64,000 nt of DNA from Ovis canadensis (taxonomy: Eukaryota; Chordata; Mammalia; Artiodactyla; Bovidae), in assembly GCF_042477335.2 (NCBI RefSeq), contig NC_091245.1, positions 110,394,501 through 110,458,500 of the forward strand, read 5' to 3'. The position numbers were made by a program, and so were the translations under genes. A model generated the notes under the pieces. It ran no database searches, was not told where the DNA came from, and saw only the letters and a program-made list of their open reading frames with translations. Positions 56,050 to 64,000 of this stretch are shown here, one piece after another (the stretch's first letter is position 1; each line of letters starts with the position of its first letter).

Positions 56050-56545
56050 GGCATATTCAAAAGCAGAGAATATCCTTTGCCAACAAAGATCCATCTAGTC
56101 AAGGCTATGGTTTTTCCAGTAGTCATGTATGGATGTGAGAGTTGGACTGTGACGAAAGCTGAGCGCAGAAGAATTGATGCTTTTGAACTGTGGTGTTGGA
56201 GAAGACTCTTGAGAGAAGACTCTTGGACTGCAAGGAGATCCAACCAGTCCATTCTGAAGGAAATCAGTCCTGGGTGTTCTTTGGAAGGAATGATGCTAAA
56301 GCTGAAACTCCAGTACTTTGGCCATCTCATGCGAAGAGTTGACTCACTGGAAAAGACTCTGATGCTGGGAGGGATTGGGGGCAGGAGGAGAAGGGGACGA
56401 CAGAGGATGAGATGGCTGGATGGCATCACTGACTCAATGGACATGAGCTTGAGTGAACTCCAGGAGTTGGTGATGGACAGGGAGGCCTGGCGTGCTGCAG
56501 TTCATGGGGTCACAGAGTCGGACTTGACTGAGCGACTGAACTGAC
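56050..56545 (+). mobile_element. BovB 3' fragment with exact 15-bp target-site duplication
   Basis: TGAATGACTATAGAT at 56035-56049 and 56546-56560. It encodes the BovB C-terminus almost without break ([20 protein letters not shown] to [12 protein letters not shown]). This is a recent insertion. Confidence 0.97.
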
Positions 56546-56756
56546 TGAATGACTATAGATTTATATAAAAGTTTTGGCTATCCCCATCCCCAACTCACAC
56601 AGATTAAAAGACTTGAACAAACAATAACAGTTTCCAACACCTCAGTGCTTCATCCCAAAAGTGATTCTAGCCACCCATCTTAACGAAGTTGCTGCCTGAG
56701 CCAGACCAAGGCTGCCAGAAGAATCTACTGCTTACTCTAGCCAACTAGCGGACGCA

Positions 56757-56882
56757 CCGACTCGATGGACGCGAGTCTGAGTGAACTCCGGGAGTTGGTG
56801 ATGGGCAGGGAGGCCTGGCGTGCTGTGATTCATGCGGTTGCAAAGAGTCGGACACGACTGAGCGACTGAACTGAACTGAACT
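56757..56882 (+). mobile_element. BovB extreme 3' end, CpG-rich
   Basis: About 125 bp, from CACCGACTCGATGGACGCGA to CTGAACTGAACTGA. Nearly all family CpGs are intact, which argues for youth. No clear target duplication. Confidence 0.88.
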
Positions 56883-57157
56883 GAGTAGGCCCTTGATTAC
56901 CCTTTCTTAGAGCACTTACTGAAAAGGGTTTCCAATTGTGACTGCTTCCCTTTTCCTTTTGAGATGTGTATGAATCTCTTTCAACTCAGAAGTGTCTTTC
57001 TCAAAATACCTAAGAGCCATTCCTTTAAAGTGTAGTCATCAGGAAAGGCAAGGCCTCTGTCTCCCAGTCTTTTTAACAGAGTAGATTCCTAATTTAGTTT
57101 ATAGCCAACTACCAGACACAGCTGGCCTTATTGCACTTATGTTTACCAACCCTATTT

Positions 57158-57365
57158 AATTTTTTAATATAAATTTATTTATTTTAATTGGAGGGTAATT
57201 ACTTTGTAATATTGTATTGGTTTTGCCATACGTCGATATGAATCTGCCATGGGTGTACACGTGTTCCCCATCCTGAACCCCCCTCCCACCTCTCTCCCTA
57301 CATCATCCCTCTGGGTCATCCCAGTGCATGAGTCCTGAGGATCCTGCATCATGCTTTGAACCTGG
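57158..57365 (-). mobile_element. L1 (ruminant type) 3' UTR, antisense
   Basis: TTAATTGGAGGGTAATTACT, TATTGGTTTTGCCATACGTC and CCTCTGGGTCATCCCAGTGC are landmarks of the ruminant L1 3' UTR in reverse. Confidence 0.82.
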
Positions 57366-57605
57366 ATTTTACTTCCCTGATTCTATTGAGCCCATTCTCA
57401 ATTCTGTCTCTACTCCCCCATTCTTCTTTTAAACAGCTGTCACCTCTGTACAAGTTGAACTGGAGTTCAGTTCACACTGTACCTCCTACTTTTTTGCAAT
57501 AGTATGCTACTAATTAAAATTTCTCCTTACTACTATAACTAGTGCCTAGCTTTGTTTATTTTTTATACCCATCACCTTGGAAAAAGGCTCTTATTTATAG
57601 CATTT

Positions 57606-57803
57606 GGGTTTCTCTGGCAGCTCACCTGGTAAAAAATCTGCCTGTGAAGTGGGAGACCTGGGTTTGATCCCTGGGTTGAGAAGATTCCCTGGAGAAGGGA
57701 ACAGCTACCCACTCCAGTTTTCTTGCCTGGAGAATTCCATGGACCATATAGCCCATGGGGTAGCAAAGAGTCGGACTCGACTGAGCAAATTTTACTTTCC
57801 TTG
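57606..57803 (+). mobile_element. Bov-tA SINE with target-site duplication
   Basis: TAGCATTT at 57598-57605 and 57804-57811. Head GGGTTTCTCTGGCAGCTCAC. Confidence 0.92.
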
Positions 57804-57911
57804 TAGCATTTATTGATTTGCATAGTGTACACCATGACTGATTTCAAGCTACCTGCTCACAAAATCCCTGACAATTTAATATTCACCTCTCGGGAATGAA
57901 CTGAGGATGTT

Positions 57912-58130
57912 TAATTGTTCAGTCACTCCGTCTTGTCAGACTCTTTTAGATCCTGTGGACTGTAACCCACCAGGATCCTCTGTCCACGGCATTTTCCAGC
58001 CAAGAACACTGTAATGGGTTGCCATTTCCTCTTACAGGGGGTCTTCCTGATCCAGGGATCAAACCTGCATCCTCTGCGTTGGCAGGTGAATTCTTTACCG
58101 CCAAGCCATCCAGGAAGCTCCCAGGAATGA
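57912..58130 (-). mobile_element. Bov-tA SINE
   Basis: Antisense body from GTTCAGTCACTCCGTCTTGT to the worn head GCCATCCAGGAAGCTCCC. The following 260 bases hold nothing recognised. Confidence 0.88.
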
Positions 58131-58495
58131 AAAAGCTACAGCAAATGAAGACAGTAGGGATGAATCTCATAAATATATGTAGAGTGAAAAAATCAGACAC
58201 AAAAGATGTATACTGTAAGAAACAACTTCTGCAAATGCCAAAACAGGCAAAATCAATCTACAGTGTTAGATGTCATGTTGTTGATTATAGTCGTGGGAGG
58301 GAAAGGGGTATGTTTAATATAAAAGAGCATGGGGAGTGTTGGCGATATTTCCAATGTTCTGTTCTGAATGCTCATTATATAAAAAGTTTCCATCAAGACT
58401 TCTCTGGTGGTTCAGGGGCTAAGATTCTGGACTCCCAATGCAGAGGGCCCAGTTTTGATCCCTGCTTGGGGAATTAGATCCCAGATGTCTCAACT

Positions 58496-58701
58496 GGTGG
58501 CTCAGAGGTTAAAGCATCTGCCTCTAATGCGGGAGACTTGGGTTTGATCCTTGGGTCGGAAAGATCCCCTGGAGAAGGAAATGGCAACCCACTTCAGTAT
58601 TCTTGCCTGGAGAATCCCATGGAGGGAGGAGCCTTGTGGGCTACAGTCCATGGCGTCGCAAAGAGTCGGACATGACTGAGCAACTTAACTTTCACTAACT
58701 T
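58496..58701 (+). mobile_element. Bov-tA SINE nested in the CHR SINE
   Basis: TGTCTCAACT (58486-58495) and TGTTTCAACT (58702-58711). CpGs are kept in GGCGTCGCAAAGAGTCGG. Confidence 0.93.
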
Positions 58702-58795
58702 TGTTTCAACTAAAGATTTGGAATGCCACGACTAAAGATTCAGTGTGCCAAAATGAAGATCCTATGTGCTGCAATTAAGACCCAGCACAGCCAAA

Positions 58796-59238
58796 TAAAT
58801 GTTTTTTCCAGTAATCATGCACAGATGTGAGAGTTGGACCATAAAGAAGGCTGAGTGCTGAAGAATTAATGCTTTCAACATGTAGTCCTAGAGATGATTC
58901 TTGAGAATCCCTTGGACTACAAGGAGATCAAACATTCAATCCTAAAGGAAATCAACGCTGACTATTCATTGGAAGGACTGATGCTGAAGTTGAAGTTCCA
59001 ATACTTTGGCCACATGATGTGAAGAGCCAACTCATTGGAAAAGACCCTGATGTTGGGAAAGATAGAGGGCAAGAGGAGACAAGGTGACAGGATGAGATGG
59101 TTGGATGGTATCATTGACTCCATGAACATGAGTTTGAGCAAACTTCGGGAGATAGTGGAGGACAGAGAAGCCAGGCATCCTGCAGCTATGGGGTCACAAA
59201 GAGTTGGACATGACTTAGCAACTGAACAACAACAACAA
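58796..59238 (+). mobile_element. BovB 3' fragment, (CAA)-type tail, nested in the CHR SINE
   Basis: CACAGCCAAA repeats at 58786-58795 and 59239-59248. The body is diverged (ATGCACAGATGTGAGAGTTG, then ATGATGTGAAGAGCC), and the end is GCAACTGAACAACAACAACA. Confidence 0.9.
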
Positions 59239-59248
59239 CACAGCCAAA

Positions 59249-59768
59249 CACAAAAAATATATAAATATTTTTCTTAAGAAATAGTTCAATCTCTATGAAC
59301 TTCCATTTTTGTTGCATATTTATATCTTATATAGTTCTCTGCATGTTTAAGTGTCATATTTCAGTAATGATTTTCACTGATAGTCTACCATCTAGCTTGT
59401 ATATTTTGCATTCCTTTGGCTAGTTGCAGGCTCCACAAAACAAAAGGGTTGTGGGGTCAAGAACTGAAGCCGACATATAGTATGTAATTTACTCAGAGTG
59501 TAGTCAATTTTTTACCAAATCAAATAGGGAGTAAAACAAACTAGGAATCAGGCCCAAATAAAGCTTAGTCTTTTCTTCTGTAATTTCTGAATCCTTTTGC
59601 TTTGTGTTTCCCACAGACATTTACATTAAATGCATTGCAACCTGGAAGATTTGCAAGAAAGAGATGAAAGATAGTACATTTCATTAATAAGTAGGAAGGC
59701 AGTGGGGTAGTGATTGGAATTAGGAAGAAATCACTAAAGATAAAAATATGTCAGTGACAAGAGTGGGT
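59249..59768. other. Unassigned DNA
   Basis: No gene or recognisable repeat. Confidence 0.35.
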
Positions 59769-59778
59769 AAGACTCGTT

Positions 59779-61687
59779 GTTATTGTTGAGTCTCCCAGTC
59801 ATGCCCACTCTTTTCAACCTCACGAACTGCAGAACGCCCGGCCTCCCTGCCTCTCACCATTTCCTGAAGTTTGCACAAGTTCATGTCTGTTGCATTGGTG
59901 ATGCCATCCAGCCATCTCATTCTCTAACTCCCTTTTCTCCTTCTGTCTTCTGTCTTTCCCAGCATCAGGGACTTTTCCAGTGAGTCAGCTGTTCACATCA
60001 GATGACCAAAATACTGGAGCTTCAGCTTCAGCATCAGTTCTTCCAGTGAGTATTCATGATTGATTTCCCTCAAGATTGACTGGTTTGACCTCCTTGCTGA
60101 CCAATGTACTCTCAGCCATCTTCTCCGGCATTACAGTGTGAAGGCATCAATTATTTGGCAATCTGCCTTCTTTATGGTCCAGCTCTCACAACCGTACGTG
60201 ACCACTGGGAAGAACATAGCCTTGACTATACAGACCCTTGTTAGCAGAGTAATGCCTTTGCTTTTCAACACACTGTCTAGGTTTGTCATGGCTTTCCTGC
60301 CAAGAAGCAATCATCTTCTGGTTTCATGGCTGCAGTCACCATCCACAGTGATTATAGAGTCTAAGAAGAAGAAATCGGTTATTACTTTCACCTTTTCCCC
60401 TTCTATTTGCCATGAAGTTACAGGGACGAACGGCAAGTCTTCAGTTCAGTTCAGTTCAGTTGCTCAGTCATGTCTGACTTTTTGTAACCATATAGACTGC
60501 AGCACACCAATCCTCTCTGTCCATCGCAAACTCCCGGAGTTTACTCAAACTCATGTCCATTGAGTCACTGATGCCATCCAAGCATCTCATCCTCTGTCAT
60601 CCCCTTCTCCTCCTGCCTTCAATCTTTCCCAGCATCAGGGTCTTTTCTAATGAGTCAGCTCTTTGCATCAGGTGGCCAAAGTATTGGAGCTTCAGCTTCA
60701 GCATCAGTCCTTCCAATGAATCTTCATGACTGATTTCCTTTAGGAGTGACTGGTTGGATCTCCTTGCAGTCCAAGGGAACCTCAAGAGTCTTCTCCAATG
60801 CCACAATTCTAAAGCATCAATTCTTCAGTGCTGGGCTGGATGAAGCACAAGCTGGAATCAAGATTGCTGGGAGAAATATCAATAACCTCAGATATGCAGA
60901 TGATACCATCCTTATGGCAGAAAGTGAAGATGAACTAAGGAGCTTCTTGATGAAAGTGAAAGAGGAGAGTGAGTAAAGTTGGCTTAAAGCCCAACATTCA
61001 GAAAACTAAGATCATGGCATCCGGTCCCCTCACTTTATGGTAAATAGATGGAGAAACAGTAGAGACAGTGGCTGACTTTATTTTGGGGGGCTCCAAAATC
61101 ACTGCAGATGGTGGCTGCAGCCATTAAATTAAAAGACACTTACTCCTTGGAAGAAACATTATGACCAACATAGACAGCATATTAAAAAGCAGAGACATTA
61201 CTTTGCCAAAAAAGGTCTGTCTAGTCAAGGCTACGGTTTTTTTAGTAGTCATGTATGGAAGTGAAATTTGGACTATAAAGAAAGCTGAGCACCATGATCT
61301 TAGTTTTTTTTTTTTTAATGTTTAGTTTTAAGCCAGCTTTTTCACTGTCCTCCTTCACCCTCATCAAGAAGCTCTTTAGTTCCTTTTAGCTTTCTGCTGT
61401 TAGAGTGATATCATCCACATATCTGAGGTTGTTGGTGTTTCTCCCACCTATTTTGATTCCAGCTTGTAATTTTCAGCCCAGCATTTCTCATGGTGTGTTC
61501 AGTGTATAGGTTAAATAAACTTGGTGACAGCGGACAGCCTTGTCATACTCCTTTCTCAATTCTGAATCAACCATTTGTTCCATACAGTGTTCTAACTGTT
61601 ACTACTTGACCCACATACAGGTTTCTTAGGAGACAGGTTAGATGGCCTGCTATTCCCATCTCTTTAAGAGCTTTTCACAGTTTGTTA
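59779..61687 (-). mobile_element. Old BovB copy, (CAA)-type tail, host of a younger BovB
   Basis: Flanks AAGACTCGTT (59769-59778) and AAGACTCATT (61688-61697) differ by one CpG transition and mark a single insertion. Antisense RT C-terminus lies at 59779-60439. Further RT sequence resumes at about 61294 (ATGATCTTAG to CTTTTCACAGTTTGTT), with the younger element between. The copy is far more diverged than the (TGAAC) copies. Confidence 0.88.
60440..61293 (-). mobile_element. Younger BovB with inverted 5' part
   Basis: 60440-60832 is an antisense BovB 3' end reading back to AGCACTGAAGAATTGATG. 60833-61293 is the next upstream part of the same element in the opposite, plus sense, from GGGCTGGATGAAGCACAAGC to AAGAAAGCTGAGCAC. 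The two parts meet at the same family position (GAGCAC overlap). This is the arrangement expected of twin priming. Confidence 0.85.
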
Positions 61688-61697
61688 AAGACTCATT

Positions 61698-63165
61698 ACA
61701 CTTTCCATTTATTACATTTTTATTAAATACTCACAATATTTAGACACTTGTTAGATTTTGGATATAGTTATATATCAAGTAACAAAACTGACATGATTTT
61801 AGACCAAATATATTTTATAGTCTTATAGGAAAAAAAACGAAAATTTTATCTTATCCAACTTATCTTGTGTATATGTATATACCCAAATGTGAATACACAT
61901 ATAAATTTTGATATATATTTTGAAGGAAAACAAACTACTTCAAAAGGAAAATAAGTAGCATAAATAGGATGGCTTTTCAGAAGTTCTTTAAAAGATAACA
62001 TCATTTGAAAGTGACATTTGAAAAGAAACTCATGCAAAGAGGAATGAGACCATTGAAGTGCTAGAGGGGTTGAGGGGGTTGAGGAGAACAGTATCAATTT
62101 CCTGAAACCATACAGATTTTAATTTGTTTGAAGAATTTAGAGTGATAATTTGACTGTATAAGAGTGAACTGATGGAGGAAAGGTGGGAGTCAATGTTGGA
62201 GAGAATGGTATGGGAGAATACTGTTGAATCTTGTAAAGTGTGACAAGGCTTTGGATTTTATGTTAACCGTAATTGTAGTATTTTATGGTTTTATTGAATG
62301 GCATACCCAATTTAACTTTAAAATATGTCAATTTGGTTTTGTTATGGAAAATATATTAGAATGGAACAAGAGTAGGATCAAGGAGAGTGGGGAGAATATT
62401 ATGGAATTAATTCAGTAGAGAGATATTGGAAATTTATATCAGGAGAAACACTAAAGAGAAAAAGGAAGGGAAAACAAAACAAAAGAAAAGATTTGAGGAT
62501 ATATTTTGAAGGATTGACACATGATAATAATGAAGGACTAGAAGAAAATTGGAAATAAACTTTGAAATGTTCTTGCCCAAGCACAGAGAAACAAAAGCAT
62601 TAAGCTTTCAGGATGGGAAAATTGAAAATTTACCTGTGAGCTTTAATAAATATTCAAAGATTGGAAAATTATAATCTTATAATTAAAGAACTCTCTTTTT
62701 AACAAGTTAAGTTTTAAAATATTTTAATACACCCAGGTAGGATTGTTAAGAGGTATTTGGATATAAAAGTCTAAAGCTCAGAAAAGAGTTCTGGTTTGGA
62801 GATATAAATTCAAGACTTGTTGACATCAGTAGAGATGGAATTTAAATTCTTAGGAATAACTCTGAGAATCTAAGAAGACAGGGCTACATGACAAGACCAC
62901 TGATAAAGACCAATTAGAGAGTTAAGAAAATCAAGAGACATTGATAACATGGAATCTGAGAGACAAACTTTTCTTAAGAGGAACTGATTACCTGCATAAG
63001 GAGCTCGATAAGAGGAAAGGCAAGATGTACCTAATGGGTTTGGCAGTGTGGAGGTCAGTAATGACTGTGGCAAAATATTGGCTGAAAGGTCTGAACCAAA
63101 ACCAGATTGAAATGGGTTGAAAAGTGAATAGGATGTGAAGAACAAAAGATAGATTGTGCCATTCA
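61698..63165 (+). other. Probable ancient interspersed repeat, family not named
   Basis: Phrases such as GGCTTTGGATTTTATGTTAA, GATATAAAAGTCTAAAGCTC, GGTTTGGAGATATAAATTCA and TTGGCAGTGTGGAGGTCAGT match in order a long, old mammalian repeat that I recall but cannot name safely. No open frame. The first 300 bases are plain AT-rich DNA. Confidence 0.4.
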
Positions 63166-63241
63166 TTATATTGAGAAATGTGACTGGAAAAGAACAGAGA
63201 AATAGACCCCTAGCTGGCTGGACATATATGACCAAGGAAAT

Positions 63242-63579
63242 ATGTGCTGTGCTGTGCTTAGTCCCTCAGTTGTCCAATTCTTTGCAACCCCTTGAATTAT
63301 GGCCTGCCTGGCACCTCTGTCCATGGGGATTCACCAGACAAGAATACTGGAGTAGATAGCCCGTTCCCTTCTCCAGAGGATCTTCCCAACCCAGGCATTG
63401 AACCCAGTTCTCCCACATTGCAGGAGGATTCTTTACCATCTAAGCCACCAGGAGAGCTCAAGAATACTGGAGTGGGTAGCCTATCCCTTCTCCAGGGGAT
63501 CTTCCCAATCCAGGAATCGAATGAGGGTCTCCTGCATTGCAGGCAGATTCTCTACCAGCTGAGCTACTAGGGAAGCCTG
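63242..63579 (-). mobile_element. Bov-tA SINE, long form with repeated head
   Basis: AAGGAAAT lies on both sides (63234-63241 and 63580-63587). (TGTGC) tail, body, then the tRNA-like region twice (CATCTAAGCCACCAGGAGAG and CAGCTGAGCTACTAGGGAAG). Same build as 19612-19955. Confidence 0.92.
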
Positions 63580-63834
63580 AAGGAAATGTGTAGGCTTGTT
63601 TTTAAGAATGGAGATACTAAAGTATTCTTAAATGCAGAAAGCACTGTTCAAGTAAATAGTAAAAGCATAAAGATGTAAGAAATAAAGAAAACATAAAGAA
63701 GTAAAGCCTTTGAGAATGTAAGAGGAAATGGGATTCATTGCATATGTGATGATAGGAAGATTATTACAGGCTAGGACAAAGATAAATAGAATTTTTTGAG
63801 AACAACATTGTGGAGGAAAGACCTTGGTAGAATG

Positions 63835-64000
63835 TCAGTGCTGGGTGGGACTAGCTCTCTCTCCCTTCCGGAAGATGGTTCTCTTAATGGCCTTAATGAG
63901 TTCCTTGTTGCGAAGACTGTAGATAATTGGGTTGACTAGTGGTGTTAGTACAGAGTAGACTACAGCAAGCGTCCGATCAAGGGTCAATGAATAGCTCTCC
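63835..64000 (-). CDS. OR6N2: Olfactory receptor OR6N2, 3' end only
   Basis: The last 54 codons and stop of a class II odorant receptor; the remainder lies beyond the window. The reading begins [20 protein letters not shown], covers TM7 with [11 protein letters not shown], and ends [12 protein letters not shown]. This agrees with human OR6N2 as I recall it ([28 protein letters not shown]). It lies next to OR6N1 on the same strand, as in human. The visible part is intact; nothing can be said about the rest. Confidence 0.92.
   Translation of the reverse strand, partial: ESYSLTLDRTLAVVYSVLTPLVNPIIYSLRNKELIKAIKRTIFRKGERASPTQH

Larger units (their letters stand above)
58395..59270 (+). mobile_element. 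CHR-type SINE, split by a Bov-tA and a BovB
   Basis: Head 58395-58495 (CTTCTCTGGTGGTTCAGGGG, TTTTGATCCCTGCTTGGGG), middle 58702-58795 (GACTAAAGATTCAGTGTGCC, ATTAAGACCCAGCACAGCC) and a tail after 59239 (AGCCAAACACAAAAAATATA) belong to one element. Confidence 0.8.

Noticed and set aside
1-64000. Retrovirus-like (LTR) copies
   Set aside because: I looked for paired long repeats, primer-binding and capsid or polymerase signatures and saw none I could support. All reverse transcriptase sequence here is of the BovB or L1 type.
1-64000. CRISPR arrays, bacterial operons and phage-type systems
   Set aside because: The regular repeats are ruminant SINEs and microsatellites, and the gene content is purely mammalian.

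Overview
This is mammalian DNA from a pecoran ruminant (cattle, sheep, goat or deer type). The species group follows from the repeats. BovB (RTE-clade) LINE copies, Bov-tA SINEs, two-monomer Bov-A2 SINEs, CHR-type tRNA-Glu SINEs and a ruminant-type L1 3' end fill much of the window, alongside older MIR, L2 and L1 remains. I saw no bacterial-type operon, CRISPR array, tRNA/rRNA gene or recognisable retrovirus copy.

The host genes are class II olfactory receptors of family 6. They lie in this order: an OR6K3-like gene (9321-10271, minus), a second OR6K gene (22778-23800, minus), an OR6K6-like gene in plus orientation broken by one missing base (37920-38866), OR6N1 (46223-47161, minus) and the 3' end of OR6N2 (63835-64000, minus, cut by the window edge). 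From memory, this order and these orientations match the human 1q23 block OR6K3-OR6K6-OR6N1-OR6N2, so the window is probably the orthologous ruminant cluster. Each coding region is a single exon. Good splice acceptors lie just upstream of OR6K6 and OR6N1, as expected for OR genes with untranslated 5' exons. The products would be odorant GPCRs of olfactory neurons, each expressed on its own; they form no pathway together.

Layout. 0-9 kb: BovB 3' fragments, nested SINEs and an old antisense L1. 9-10 kb: first OR. 10-22 kb: sparse unique DNA, Bov-tA SINEs, a rearranged BovB with 5'-end material at 15-16.6 kb and an L1 3' end. 22.5-24 kb: second OR, whose last 33 codons come from a SINE. 24-33 kb: unique DNA and repeats. 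33-36.6 kb: a near full-length BovB lying inside an L1 tail and itself carrying a Bov-tA. 38-47 kb: OR6K6 and OR6N1 separated by two large antisense BovB copies. 47-63 kb: a long L2 holding a BovB and a SINE, two Bov-A2 copies and several nested groups. The end of the window holds an old BovB containing a younger BovB with an inverted 5' part.

No wholly new biological system was found. The best leads are the SINE-derived C-terminus of the second OR6K gene, the twin-priming-like BovB at 60.4-61.3 kb, the single-base lesion in OR6K6, an overlapping upstream frame at the OR6N1 start, and two distinct BovB 3' tail types.
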